Of a stretch of DNA of 53,363 bases, positions 36,231-44,840 are shown one piece after another; positions within the stretch are counted from its first letter, which is position 1; each line of letters opens with the position of its first letter. Position numbers and translations under genes: made by a program. The notes below the pieces were generated by a model, which had not been told where the DNA came from, searched no databases, and saw only the letters and a program-made list of their open reading frames with translations. The DNA is from Thermococcus sp. (GTDB taxonomy: Archaea > Methanobacteriota_B > Thermococci > Thermococcales > Thermococcaceae): positions 1 to 53,363 of the forward strand of contig NZ_JALSLB010000038.1 of the NCBI RefSeq assembly GCF_026988555.1, written 5' to 3'.

Positions 36231-37607
36231 ATGAAGAGGGAAGTGTTCGTTCTGTTGCTTGTTCTGGTGGTTTTAACCAGCGTTTCCGCCGTCCCCGTTG
36301 GGGCCCAGAGTCTTGAGAACGGGGGAGTGATAATGCAGGCGTTCTACTGGGACGTCCCCGGCGGTGGAGTCTGGTGGAACACCATAAAGGAGAAGATACC
36401 AGAGTGGGCCAGCGATGGGATATCAGCGATATGGATTCCGCCAGCGGAGAAAGGGGCGAGCGGCGGTTATTCTATGGGATACGACCCCTACGATTTCTTC
36501 GACTTGGGGCAGTACTACCAGAAGGGGACCGTTGAGACCCGCTTCGGCTCGAAGCAGGAGCTAGTAGACATGATAAACACCGCCCACGCATATGGGATAA
36601 AGGTAATAGCGGACATAGTCATAAACCACCGCTCGGGCGGTGACAGTGAATGGAATCCATACACAAACAGTTACACCTGGACGGACTTCTCAAAAGTTGC
36701 CTCTGGCAAGTACAAGGCTCACTACATGGATTTCCATCCCGACAACTACAGCACCTCGGATGAGGGAACCTTCGGAGGTTTCCCGGACATAGATCATCTG
36801 GTTCCCTTCAACCAGTACTGGCTGTGGGCAAGCAACGAGAGCTACGCAGCGTTGCTGAGGAGTATTGGTATCGATGCCTGGCGCTTCGACTACGTCAAGG
36901 GTTACGGGGCGTGGGTAGTTAAGGACTGGCTCAACCGGTGGGGTGGCTGGGCCGTCGGCGAGTACTGGGACACCAACGTCGATGCACTCCTCAACTGGGC
37001 CTACGCGAGTGGGGCAAAGGTCTTCGACTTCCCGCTCTACTACAAGATGCACGAAGCCTTCGACAACAACGACATACCCGCCTTGGTCGATGCCATCCAG
37101 AACGGCGGAACCGTCGTCTCCCGCGATCCATTCAAAGCCGTAACCTTCGTCGCCAACCACGACACCAATATAATATGGAACAAGTACCCGGCCTACGCAT
37201 TTATCCTGACCTACGAGGGGCAACCGGTCATATTCTACCGTGACTTTGAAGAGTGGCTCAACAAGGACAAACTCATCAACCTCATCTGGATACACGACCA
37301 CCTCGCCGGCGGAAGCACGAAAATCCTGTACTACGACAACAACGAGCTGATATTCGAGAGAACTGGGTACGGGGACAAACCAGGTCTCGTAACATACATA
37401 AACCTCGGAAGTGACTGGGCCAACCACTGGGTGAACCTAGGTTCGAAGTTCGCGGGGGCCACGATCCACGAGTATACAGGAAACCTCGGAGGATGGGTTG
37501 ACCGGAACGTCCAGTACGACGGATGGGTCGAGCTGACCGCACCACCGTACGATCCATCGAACGGATATTACGGTTACACCGTATGGAGCTACGCCGGCGT
37601 TGGATGA
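36231..37607 (+). CDS. Secreted alpha-amylase, GH13
   Basis: A 458-residue precursor with signal peptide ([24 protein letters not shown]) and a mature alpha-amylase that cuts internal alpha-1,4 bonds of starch outside the cell. The catalytic residues are Asp in AWRFDYVKG (about 218), Glu in AVGEYWD (about 242) and Asp in FVANHDTN (about 309), and INHRSGGD is the calcium region. It closely follows the Pyrococcus enzyme, but two of the three zinc ligands recalled for that enzyme are changed: the stretch reads [12 protein letters not shown] and PDIDHL instead of His and Cys at those sites. The mature protein has no Cys. The start follows ggtggttgag; an upstream in-frame GTG at 36213 is not needed. 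Confidence 0.96.
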   Translation: MKREVFVLLLVLVVLTSVSAVPVGAQSLENGGVIMQAFYWDVPGGGVWWNTIKEKIPEWASDGISAIWIPPAEKGASGGYSMGYDPYDFFDLGQYYQKGTVETRFGSKQELVDMINTAHAYGIKVIADIVINHRSGGDSEWNPYTNSYTWTDFSKVASGKYKAHYMDFHPDNYSTSDEGTFGGFPDIDHLVPFNQYWLWASNESYAALLRSIGIDAWRFDYVKGYGAWVVKDWLNRWGGWAVGEYWDTNVDALLNWAYASGAKVFDFPLYYKMHEAFDNNDIPALVDAIQNGGTVVSRDPFKAVTFVANHDTNIIWNKYPAYAFILTYEGQPVIFYRDFEEWLNKDKLINLIWIHDHLAGGSTKILYYDNNELIFERTGYGDKPGLVTYINLGSDWANHWVNLGSKFAGATIHEYTGNLGGWVDRNVQYDGWVELTAPPYDPSNGYYGYTVWSYAGVG

Positions 37608-37611
37608 GCCT

Positions 37612-37629
37612 GTTTTATTTAAATTTTTT
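37612..37629 (+). terminator. T-rich terminator after amylase
   Basis: Just after the amylase stop the + strand reads two T-rich runs (gttttattt and aatttttt), the usual signal for intrinsic termination by archaeal RNA polymerase. There is no stem-loop ahead. It separates the amylase from the convergent nnr gene. Confidence 0.6.
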
Positions 37630-37659
37630 ACTTGTCAAAAGTTATAGAAGCAGAGGAAA

Positions 37660-39102
37660 TTAAAAATCCAGAACCCACTTCACAGCGTGCGGCACCTTCT
37701 CCGCAACCTCCAAGGCGGTGAAGTTCTCACCGAGCTCCTCCTTTACTATGCCCCCAGCGAGACCGTTAAGGAAGGCACCGGCTGAAGAGGCCCTTAGCGG
37801 TTCGTTGCCGAGCGCGAGCAGAGCGCCAACGAGGCCCGCTAAAACATCCCCGGTTCCACCGGTGGTCATTCCCCTGTTGCCGGTTTTGTTGTACTTCCAG
37901 ATTTTTCCGTCGCTGATGATGTCATAGGAGCCTTTTAGGAGGATAACGCCGTCAATTTCCCTCGCCTTTTCTTTCACCACATCGGCCTTCTCCGTGAGTG
38001 AACCCTCCGGCCTCACTCCGAAGAGAACTTTGAACTCGCCAGCGTGGGGCGTCAGGACGAAGGTCTTGCCCCTAAGAACGCTTAAGTCCCCGGCTATTGC
38101 CTTTAGGCCATCGGCATCGATGACCATCGGCTTCTCACAGCGCTTGATGAATTCTCCCACAAACTCCCCGGTTTTCCCGGCGAGACCAATTCCCGGGCCG
38201 ATAACGACGGCATCGGCCTTTTCTGCCAGTGTCAGAACTTCTTCAAGGTGTTCTTTTGTGAAGTTCTTTCCCCCGACGGGCCTCAAAATTAAGTCGGGAT
38301 CGCTTATCCGTTTCGCCGGCTCGGAGGGCATCGCCAAGTAAACTAGATCGACAAGGTAGCCCGCGGCCTTGGAAGCGAGATATGGAGCACCGTAGTAGTC
38401 CCTGCTCCCACCGATGATGAGCAGTTTACCGTTCTGTCCCTTGTGCTCGCCCTTCTTCCTTAAAGCGAACTTTGCATCACCGGGGCCGACGAGGTGGTAA
38501 AGCTCCTTTGGATAACCTATCTTGACCACAACACGCTCGAAGCCTTCATACTCCTCCTTGTCCCACTGGAAGGTCACCGCGAAGTCGGCCTTAACGCGAA
38601 CCGAGGATGGATAGCCGCTCGGCAGGTCGACGCTAACTATCTTCGCCATTCCCGCGTATTCGTTAATCTTCTCTATCGCGGAGTGTATCGGCTCCCTCGG
38701 TTCGCCCCTCGTTCCCGCCCCTAGGAGAGCGTCAACGATGACATCATAACCGCCCAGGTCGAGGGATTTTATGTAATGGGAGTCCTTGAGAACCCTGATC
38801 TTCACGAAATCAAGGCCCTTCAGGATTTCCCAGTTGTGCCTCGCTTCCTCGCTCCTTATCTTTGCCTCATCTCCTACGAGGAAGAGTGTGACGTCGTTCT
38901 CGAAGCTGAGATGCCGGGCTGCAACGAAGCCATCGCCACCGTTGTTGCCCGTTCCGGAGAAAACCGCTATCCTGAGGCCCCGTCCAAAGCGCTCCTCAAC
39001 CATTCTCGCGACTCCCGCTCCGGCGTTCTCCATGAGCTGATGGGGGGTAATCCCGAGCCATTTCGCGTTTATGTCCCAGGTGTAAACGTCCTCGATTCGC
39101 AT
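37660..39102 (-). CDS. nnr: Bifunctional NAD(P)H-hydrate epimerase/dehydratase
   Basis: A 480-residue repair enzyme that restores NAD(P)H damaged by hydration, a reaction favoured by heat. The N-terminal YjeF epimerase domain has HQLMENAGAGVARMVEERFG, FSGTGNNGGDGFVAARHL and SVDLPSGYPSS. The C-terminal ADP-dependent ribokinase-like dehydratase has GKLLIIGGSRDYYGAPYLAS, VIGPGIGL, FVLTPHAGEF and NRGMTTGGTGDVLAGLVGALLA. Length is normal for the fused form. The ATG at 39102 follows ggtgatactc, and gatttaatacttt (minus strand) is a likely TATA. Confidence 0.96.
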   Translation of the reverse strand: MRIEDVYTWDINAKWLGITPHQLMENAGAGVARMVEERFGRGLRIAVFSGTGNNGGDGFVAARHLSFENDVTLFLVGDEAKIRSEEARHNWEILKGLDFVKIRVLKDSHYIKSLDLGGYDVIVDALLGAGTRGEPREPIHSAIEKINEYAGMAKIVSVDLPSGYPSSVRVKADFAVTFQWDKEEYEGFERVVVKIGYPKELYHLVGPGDAKFALRKKGEHKGQNGKLLIIGGSRDYYGAPYLASKAAGYLVDLVYLAMPSEPAKRISDPDLILRPVGGKNFTKEHLEEVLTLAEKADAVVIGPGIGLAGKTGEFVGEFIKRCEKPMVIDADGLKAIAGDLSVLRGKTFVLTPHAGEFKVLFGVRPEGSLTEKADVVKEKAREIDGVILLKGSYDIISDGKIWKYNKTGNRGMTTGGTGDVLAGLVGALLALGNEPLRASSAGAFLNGLAGGIVKEELGENFTALEVAEKVPHAVKWVLDF

Positions 39103-39289
39103 GAGTATCACCGTTTGATTCTTAGACCCAAAGTATTAAATCGTTTTCAACCCCCATCCAAGTCGACAACAAGGCCAGCAGAAACAGGAGGCCACACGGA
39201 AAGAGCCCACGACGGAGTATCGGCATCGCAGGAGAAGAGCCCCCATAAAAACCCCAGAAAAAGGGGAAAGTTTCAATGCCCACTCAGAC

Positions 39290-39562
39290 CTAGTTATCCC
39301 CTGTTTTTTTGGAGTCTGGGGACTGTGAGCTGAGGTACAGCAGTACCGTTATTAGAACCGAACCAAGAACAAAGATCGTAACGACAGTGTCCAGGCCATA
39401 CAGAGGATTCATAAAGTACAGTGAACCCGAGTAGCTGCCACAGCTCATAGAGAGACACAGGAGCTTCCGGATGGTATAATATAGTATCAAAAAACCCACC
39501 ATGTAGAGGAACACGAACCCCATAGCAACCTTTTTAATTATTTCTTCACATGATGTGGCCAT
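39290..39562 (-). CDS. Small two-to-three-helix membrane protein
   Basis: A 90-residue protein with hydrophobic segments VAMGFVFLYMVGFLILYYTI and VVTIFVLGSVLITVLLYLSS, and a Cys/Ser/Gly-rich loop between them (CLSMSCGSYSGSLYFMNP). The frame extends 44 codons upstream into the macro-domain gene, but ATG 39562 with gtggtaatc ahead is the sensible start. I recognise no family. It lies 31 bases after the macro-domain gene, on the same strand. Confidence 0.55.
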   Translation of the reverse strand: MATSCEEIIKKVAMGFVFLYMVGFLILYYTIRKLLCLSMSCGSYSGSLYFMNPLYGLDTVVTIFVLGSVLITVLLYLSSQSPDSKKTGDN

Positions 39563-39593
39563 GATTACCACAAAAGTAAAAATACACCGGAGG

Positions 39594-40157
39594 TTATAAT
39601 GTTTTCGCAACCCGATAAAGGGCCTCCCACGCGGTTTTGTACGATTCACCCGAGTACAGCACGAGGTAAACTTTCTCCACACTCCTCGCTTCATTGGAGA
39701 ACTCTTCGACAGTCCTCCCGAGGGTCTTCACGACCCCTTCCAGCGGGCAGCCGTAGATACCGGCGCTTACCGCTGGAAACGCTATCGTCCTAGCCCCAAG
39801 CTCGTCGGCCTTTCTCAACGCGCCGAAAATTGCCTTTCTGAGCTTCTCCCTTTTGTCCTCGTCCCATATCCCGCCGCAGTAGGGCCCAACCGTGTGGAGG
39901 ACATAACGGATTCCATAACGTTCAAGCTTCATCGCCGGCGTTACGACGACCTCACCGTGCTCAATGAAATCCTTCCCAAGCTGCTTCCTCATGGCTTCCC
40001 TGCTCACCTTGATGTACTCACGGGCGTTTCCAGCTGCTGCTTTGGCTATGGCGTAGGCGACGCCACCCCCGTGCTCCAGATGGCGGTTGGCGGCGTTAAC
40101 TATCGCCTCGGCAGGAAAGCGGGTTATATCCCCACGGACAATCTCAAAGGAAACCAT
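39594..40157 (-). CDS. Macro-domain protein (ADP-ribose/O-acetyl-ADP-ribose hydrolase type)
   Basis: A 187-residue single macro domain: FEIVRGDITRFPAEAIVNAANRHLEHGGGVAYAIAKAAAG, then YVLHTVGPYCGG and TIAFPAVSAGIYGCPLEGVVKTLGRTVEEF. The first Asp (GDIT), Asn pair (VNAAN) and glycine loop (GGGVA, SAGIYG) form the ADP-ribose pocket. It probably removes ADP-ribose-type modifications or deacetylates O-acetyl-ADP-ribose. The frame runs 49 codons further upstream, but the ATG at 40157 has ggtgagtccg ahead and matches family length. Confidence 0.94.
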   Translation of the reverse strand: MVSFEIVRGDITRFPAEAIVNAANRHLEHGGGVAYAIAKAAAGNAREYIKVSREAMRKQLGKDFIEHGEVVVTPAMKLERYGIRYVLHTVGPYCGGIWDEDKREKLRKAIFGALRKADELGARTIAFPAVSAGIYGCPLEGVVKTLGRTVEEFSNEARSVEKVYLVLYSGESYKTAWEALYRVAKTL

Positions 40158-40268
40158 CGGACTCACCGTGATGCAATATTCCTGGGTCCTAAAACGCGTT
40201 TCCCCGGACACACGATCAGTGTCAGTAATACTTAAAAACTCTCGATACTGAAAACGAGCGGTGGTAGT

Positions 40269-41099
40269 ATGGAAGCGTTCAATGCCATTGGAGAAGCAAT
40301 TCACGCTATGTCTAAGGATTCGAGGTTATGGCGTTATCCTCTGTTAGGCTCCACGGCTGCAGCGGTCATGCTGGCCGCTGCCGGCGTTGGTAGCGACGCC
40401 AGGTTGGTGGACAACCACCCAAACGTCCCCCTTGTGGTGATCATCACCATCGCTCTCTTGGTCATTCTGATAAAAGTCAGTCTGGTGTACTACCCTGCCA
40501 AAGCCTATCAGTACCAAACAACCGAAACCGAGTTCTCCGAGACCGGACTTGCGCTGAGGTCCATCCCAAGGGGCATGATCACGGTGCTGCTCTCCATAGG
40601 ATACGGAATAGTACTGGGGCTTCTGGTGCTTGTGCTCGCAATACCGTTTATAGTGCTCTACTTCATAATGAAGGGGTTATTCGGCCCAGTGGGTAGCGTG
40701 ATCGGTGTGATCACCGCCCTCCCCTTAGTAGCCTGGGGGATTGGAGTAGCTGCAATTATGGTGCCGGCGTACATCCTATCTGGGGACCCAGGCGAAGGTT
40801 TCAGCATGATCGGCACGGCGTTCAACCTGAAAAAGGAATTCATGGCGTTCGGGGGCATCCTCCTCTTAATAACCCTCGCAACAATCCTCGCGGTCGACGG
40901 GATGGAGGAGATATTATCCTGGACGTTTAGGGGACTCCCTGGCGCCCTAGCAGTGGGAAGTGTAGACGGAGCGGCCACTGGTGCCGTAAGTGCCCTGAGC
41001 AGCATAGCCGGTGCCGCTATGTACAGATGTCTCTCCAGCGGGCCCGTAAGAATAAAAGAGGATGTGAAAATAGACCCGGACTGGCTGGCCAGCCTCTGA
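40269..41099 (+). CDS. Polytopic membrane protein of unknown function
   Basis: A 276-residue protein with about six membrane segments (LVVIITIALLVILIKVSLVYYP, MITVLLSIGYGIVLGLLVLVLAIPFIVLYFIM, GVITALPLVAWGIGVAAIMVPAYIL, FGGILLLITLATILAV). A glycine/alanine-rich part comes near the end (GALAVGSVDGAATGAVSALSSIAGAAMY). The layout recalls archaeal glycerophosphodiester-phosphodiesterase-like membrane domains and DUF6159-type proteins, but I cannot place it firmly. The start follows agcggtggtagt. It is convergent with the deaminase gene; the stops lie next to each other. Confidence 0.7.
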   Translation: MEAFNAIGEAIHAMSKDSRLWRYPLLGSTAAAVMLAAAGVGSDARLVDNHPNVPLVVIITIALLVILIKVSLVYYPAKAYQYQTTETEFSETGLALRSIPRGMITVLLSIGYGIVLGLLVLVLAIPFIVLYFIMKGLFGPVGSVIGVITALPLVAWGIGVAAIMVPAYILSGDPGEGFSMIGTAFNLKKEFMAFGGILLLITLATILAVDGMEEILSWTFRGLPGALAVGSVDGAATGAVSALSSIAGAAMYRCLSSGPVRIKEDVKIDPDWLASL

Positions 41100-41100
41100 G

Positions 41101-42375
41101 CTAAGCCAGTTTTTCTATCGTTTTTTCTGCCCCATCAAGGATTCTCTCCTCGTCGAGCGTGAGAACCTCGCGGTCGAGCATTATGATTTTTCCGTCGACT
41201 ATCGTCGTCTCGACGTCGTTTCCACTGGCAGAGTAGACGAGGTGGCTTATCACGTTGTTCACCGGCCTTAGATGTGGCCTGTTAAAGTCAATGATGATCA
41301 TATCCGCCAGGTAGTCCTCCTTTATGACACCCGCGTTGAGGCGAAGAGCCCTGGCGCCGTTGATGGTGGCCATTCTAAAGACTGTCTTGGCGTCCGCCAC
41401 CGTCGGGTCAAGGGTGTGGACCTTGTGGAGCAGGGCCGCTAACTTCATCTCCTCGAGCATGTCAAGGTTGTTGTTGCTCGCTGCCCCGTCCGTTCCGAGG
41501 CCGACGTTCACACCCGCGTTGAGCAGCCTCTGGAGGGGCATCACCCCGCTTGCGAGCTTCATGTTGCTGGCAGGGTTGTGGGCGACGGTGACGCCGTGCC
41601 TCGCGAGTATCTGTATGTCCCTGCTGTCGAGCCAGACGCCGTGGGCCATAATTAAATCGCTCCCAAGGAAGCCTATCTCATCGAGCAGCACAACGGGGCT
41701 CTTGCCGTAGCGCTCCTGAATCTTGCCGAGCTCCGCCATCGTTTCGCTCACGTGAATCGTTATGAGACTGTTATGCTCGTTCGCCAGCTTCCTGACCTCC
41801 TTGAGCAGGGCCAGCGAGCAGGTGTAGGGGGCGTGGGGCCCAAAGACGAAGTGAACCCTGTCAGAGTTAAGGTCTTCAATGGCCTTCCTCTCGCGAAGGG
41901 CCTCTTTTATCTCATTCCCGGTCTTCTCTGGGTCGCCGAGGTCTATCATCCCGTAGGAGAGGTAGCCCCTCAAGCCGGCTTCAAGAACTGCCTCAGCCAC
42001 CGCGTCCATCTGGAAGTACATGTCGAGGAAAGCCGTTGTCCCGGTCTTTATCATCTCAAGCGCCCCGAGGTAGGCACCGGCCTTTATATGCTCCCTCGTG
42101 AGCTTCGCCTCTCTTGGCCATATGTGGTTCTGGAGCCAGTCCATCAGCGGAAGGTCGTCCGCTAAGCCACGCAGAAGGCCCATCGGGGAGTGGGTGTGCA
42201 GGTTTACGAAGCCCGGGGAAACGACCCTTCCCTTCGCATCGATGACGGTATCGGCGGCCTCGTTTATATCCTTGGAAACCTTGGCGATGCGGTTTCCCTC
42301 TATGAGAACGTCAGCCCTTATCACCTCAAAGTTCTCGCCGTAGATAACACGTCCGTTTCTTATGAGAATGCTCAT
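41101..42375 (-). CDS. mtaD: 5-methylthioadenosine/S-adenosylhomocysteine deaminase
   Basis: A 424-residue amidohydrolase of the MtaD class that deaminates MTA, SAH or related adenosine compounds. Metal ligands are visible in VNLHTHSPMGLLRGLADDLPLMDWLQNHIWP (HxH), VFGPHAPYTCS (His), TIHVSETMAE (His) and GTDGAASNNNLDMLEEM (Asp). The frame extends 26 codons upstream into the MFS gene, but ATG 42375 with ggggtggtgctc ahead is the start. It may work with MTA phosphorylase encoded at 46.1-46.9 kb in salvage of the polyamine or SAM by-product MTA. A degenerate origin-box-like sequence lies 28-40 bases upstream. Confidence 0.92.
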   Translation of the reverse strand: MSILIRNGRVIYGENFEVIRADVLIEGNRIAKVSKDINEAADTVIDAKGRVVSPGFVNLHTHSPMGLLRGLADDLPLMDWLQNHIWPREAKLTREHIKAGAYLGALEMIKTGTTAFLDMYFQMDAVAEAVLEAGLRGYLSYGMIDLGDPEKTGNEIKEALRERKAIEDLNSDRVHFVFGPHAPYTCSLALLKEVRKLANEHNSLITIHVSETMAELGKIQERYGKSPVVLLDEIGFLGSDLIMAHGVWLDSRDIQILARHGVTVAHNPASNMKLASGVMPLQRLLNAGVNVGLGTDGAASNNNLDMLEEMKLAALLHKVHTLDPTVADAKTVFRMATINGARALRLNAGVIKEDYLADMIIIDFNRPHLRPVNNVISHLVYSASGNDVETTIVDGKIIMLDREVLTLDEERILDGAEKTIEKLA

Positions 42376-42402
42376 GAGCACCACCCCTTTTAAAGAGCCC
42401 TG

Positions 42403-42415
42403 TTTCCGGTGGAAG
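42403..42415 (-). repeat. Degenerate origin-box-like palindrome upstream of mtaD
   Basis: TTTCCGGTGGAAG resembles the origin-box core TTTCCAGTGGAAA with two differences. It lies within the end of the MFS gene, upstream of the deaminase start. It could be chance. Confidence 0.3.
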
Positions 42416-42436
42416 TTAAAAAGGTGTCGGGAATAA

Positions 42437-43636
42437 TCAAAAGCCATGACCAACCGCCCGAGTGGACTTAAGCTTGAGGAGGATCAAAATTCCAACCGGA
42501 GTCAGTGACGCTGGAATAAGAAACGTTAACCCCGGGCCGATGCCCCAGAGAAAAGTCCCAACTACAGGCCCCGGAACCGCGGAAAGTTTGGCCAGCGAAG
42601 ATTTGAAACCGAGAACAAGGGCCCTGTGTTCAGGCGTCGTGTTCTCGATCAGGTACCTGCTGGAGGCGACGTTAAGTTGCTCGACGAAGGCGAGAAACCA
42701 CAGAGACATAAAAGCGCCCGAGAACGGAGCGAGTGCGAAGAGAATTAGCAGGGGGATGGAAAGGAAATCCTTCAGTATTAGGGAGTTCAAACTGCCGATT
42801 CTGTCCACAACATAGCCGGCGATAAATGCTCCAACGAGGGTTACAAAGCCTATAGAAGAGTAAAGCCAAGAGATTTGAGAAACCGTGAGCGAGTAAACCT
42901 TTTGAAGGAACACAGGGACGAAGGGAGACGCTATAGAGCTGACGAAGAGCTCAAAGCAGATGTAAGCCATGAAAAGCTTCAGAAGGGGCTCTTTAAGCAG
43001 TGCCACCCCCTTAAGAGCTTCCCCAAATCTTTCAAAGGCTCCGTCGGTTTTTCTCGCTGCGGTTTCAGAAACACGGAAGTAGAGAAAAATGGAGACAGCT
43101 ACAAACGGGGCCGAGAGGGTAAAAAGACGGGGATTATCGAGCCTCCCTGCCAGAGAGCCGAAGATGAAGTAACTCAGGATTCCGGAAGCACTGCTCGCCA
43201 TGAAGAGAAGCGATATCGCCTTTCCCATACAGTCTATCGGTACGGACTCCGCTATGAGGGAGAACAACGCCGGGGAGGGAGCGATGAAAGATGCACTAAG
43301 CACTATCGCAGGCAAAACGAGCAATCCGCCACCCGAATCCGCCACAAGGGCGAGGGAAAGCAGGGCCAGCACCTCAAAAACCGCCGATACAAGGATTACA
43401 CGCCTCCTCTCGTGTGAATCAGCCAAAGCCCCGGCAACAATTGGCAGGAAGCCTGCGAAGACGTTGCTAACCATTGCAAAGAGGCCCACAAGAGCAGGAC
43501 CACCGATGGAGGCGAGGGTTATGTTCAGGTAGTAGCCGATGAGATAGGCCACCGCAAAGACGTTTATGGAGTAAGCCAAGAGCAGTGTCCTAGCGTTACC
43601 GCTCTTTAGCAGTGTCCGATAGCCGGGAGTTGCCAA
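42437..43636 (-). CDS. Major facilitator superfamily transporter
   Basis: A 399-residue transporter with twelve hydrophobic segments. The MFS loop between segments 2 and 3 is VAGALADSHERRRVILVSAVFEV (pattern G-x3-D-x2-RR), and GYVVDRIGSLNSLILKDF is its copy in the second half. It is an exporter-like member of the DHA type by overall look, substrate unknown. The start is a TTG with ggtgattaggc ahead, inside the preceding small-protein gene (41-base overlap), so the two are translationally coupled. Confidence 0.9.
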   Translation of the reverse strand: MATPGYRTLLKSGNARTLLLAYSINVFAVAYLIGYYLNITLASIGGPALVGLFAMVSNVFAGFLPIVAGALADSHERRRVILVSAVFEVLALLSLALVADSGGGLLVLPAIVLSASFIAPSPALFSLIAESVPIDCMGKAISLLFMASSASGILSYFIFGSLAGRLDNPRLFTLSAPFVAVSIFLYFRVSETAARKTDGAFERFGEALKGVALLKEPLLKLFMAYICFELFVSSIASPFVPVFLQKVYSLTVSQISWLYSSIGFVTLVGAFIAGYVVDRIGSLNSLILKDFLSIPLLILFALAPFSGAFMSLWFLAFVEQLNVASSRYLIENTTPEHRALVLGFKSSLAKLSAVPGPVVGTFLWGIGPGLTFLIPASLTPVGILILLKLKSTRAVGHGF

Positions 43637-43946
43637 GCCTAATCACCTTCACCGCAAAGCCTTTCCTCCTTGCCTCGGAGTAGAGGTCGTCAATGGTTCT
43701 TAAAAGCTCCATCTTTAGGCTTTCATCGACTTCCAGCTTCTCGATTTCAGTTTTCAGTCTTTTCCAGGCTTCGTCGTTCCTGCGTTTGGTTTTCTCATTG
43801 CTCCTCCACGTGAGAAAAGCAGCCAACACCGCAGCACCGATGAGGATGAAGACATTCCTGTGCGTCTCAGGCAGGAGTGAGGCGTAGAGTGCAAAGAGGG
43901 CTATGGCAACGACTTCTGGAATATCACCGGCGGAAAAGAGCCTCAC
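43596..43946 (-). CDS. Small membrane protein, paralogue of the protein at 44841-45146
   Basis: A 116-residue protein with two N-terminal membrane helices (PEVVAIALFALYASLLPE and NVFILIGAAVLAAFLTWRS) and a soluble helical tail (KTKRRNDEAWKRLKTEIEKLEVDESLKMELLRTIDDLYSEARRKGFAVKVIRLG). It shares the pattern IALxAxYxSxLPxxxR, GxAVLAAFLT and a tail ending xVxRL/I with the protein encoded at 44841-45146, so the two are paralogues. The likely start is a GTG at 43946 with ggtggttgtc ahead. It overlaps the MFS gene. Function unknown. Confidence 0.65.
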   Translation of the reverse strand: MRLFSAGDIPEVVAIALFALYASLLPETHRNVFILIGAAVLAAFLTWRSNEKTKRRNDEAWKRLKTEIEKLEVDESLKMELLRTIDDLYSEARRKGFAVKVIRLGNSRLSDTAKER

Positions 43947-43955
43947 GACAACCAC

Positions 43956-44242
43956 CAGAAGACGTTAAAAGAGTGAATTAAAAAAGTTTTCTACATCAGA
44001 AAACGCCTCAGCAAGTGGAAGACCCAAAAAGATTAGAAAAATCAACTAACAACTCCCCTTTCGCTTACAAGCCCGGCACATTTATCCGCGCAGCAAAAGA
44101 CAAACGTTAAAGAGAGTAAAGCTAAAACAAGCATGAAGATTTACTTGAGGAGAAGAGATAAAACCCGAAAGCAGAAAAAACCTTTAGGGATAAAACCCAA
44201 AAGAAGTCGATGGTTTTCCCCCATTGCCACCACCGGCCGACT
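43956..44242. other. AT-rich non-coding gap
   Basis: About 290 bases without a convincing gene, containing the probable promoter (cttttttaattcac, minus strand) of the small membrane protein at its left end. A 37-codon basic open frame (44133-44246, plus) has no ribosome binding site and was not called. No repeat or palindrome of note was seen. Confidence 0.5.
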
Positions 44243-44773
44243 TTAAGTCTTAACCCTAATCTTCTTGTACTCTACGACAATCACCAAACCATCCTGCTTT
44301 ATTGTAATCCTATCTGGAAGTTTTCCATCAAGCTGAATTTCGTATGTTGGCAGTCCGGGAGTTTTTGGTCTCAGTAAGAGCGTGTTACCCTTCTTCGTGA
44401 CGTTAAACGAGTCGAGGTTGTTGAGTATTGAGGCGAAAGGGTCGAGGGCGTTGACGTCCTCTATGGTGGCGTTGAGGACAAACGTTCCGTTGGAGGTTAC
44501 AACCTTCTGGATGCCCTTTTCAATGATGATCTTTTGAACCATGGAGCTGTTTATGTAATCTTCTCTCGTGATTTTGTCTGGCTTTGTGAAGTTCACGTAG
44601 CTCTCAAACGTCTGGTTGCCGATTTTTATTGTTTCATGCGCCGTGAAGGAATTAATGGAGTGCCAGTAGAAGAGGACATCCTTAATCGAATTACTTGAGG
44701 AGGAGATACATCCGCCAGCTGAAACTACCATTGTCAAACAGAGGACAATAAAAGCTATGAGAATCCTATTCAT
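44243..44773 (-). CDS. Lipoprotein with LolA-like beta fold
   Basis: A 176-residue exported lipoprotein: signal NRILIAFIVLCLTMVVSAGGC with lipobox Cys22 and a Ser-rich linker. The body alternates strands as in LolA/outer-membrane-lipoprotein-sorting-like folds (NSFTAHETIKIGNQTFESYVNFTKPDKITREDYIN..., then GNTLLLRPKTPGLPTYEIQLDGKLPDRITIKQDGLVIVVEYKKIRV). In archaea such proteins sit on the outer face of the membrane, with roles unknown. The start follows ggggggtgaaaa. It has its own TATA-like ctaattaaagc. Confidence 0.75.
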   Translation of the reverse strand: MNRILIAFIVLCLTMVVSAGGCISSSSNSIKDVLFYWHSINSFTAHETIKIGNQTFESYVNFTKPDKITREDYINSSMVQKIIIEKGIQKVVTSNGTFVLNATIEDVNALDPFASILNNLDSFNVTKKGNTLLLRPKTPGLPTYEIQLDGKLPDRITIKQDGLVIVVEYKKIRVKT

Positions 44774-44840
44774 TTTTCACCCCCCACTTTAGATGCTTTA
44801 ATTAGCATAGAGATTTGCCAACATAGATAGCAATATCCGT

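Noticed and set aside
36690-37427. A 245-codon open frame antisense to the amylase
   Set aside because: Val/Tyr/Glu-rich shadow of the amylase codons, with no ribosome binding site or domain.
39112-39289. A decayed gene or repeat between nnr and the small membrane protein
   Set aside because: No homology, repeat unit or frame with a start site could be seen; it is best read as untranslated sequence with the nnr promoter.
44133-44246. A 37-codon basic open frame in the gap before the lipoprotein gene
   Set aside because: No ribosome binding site, no clear TATA box at the right distance, and it overlaps the end of the neighbouring gene on the other strand.
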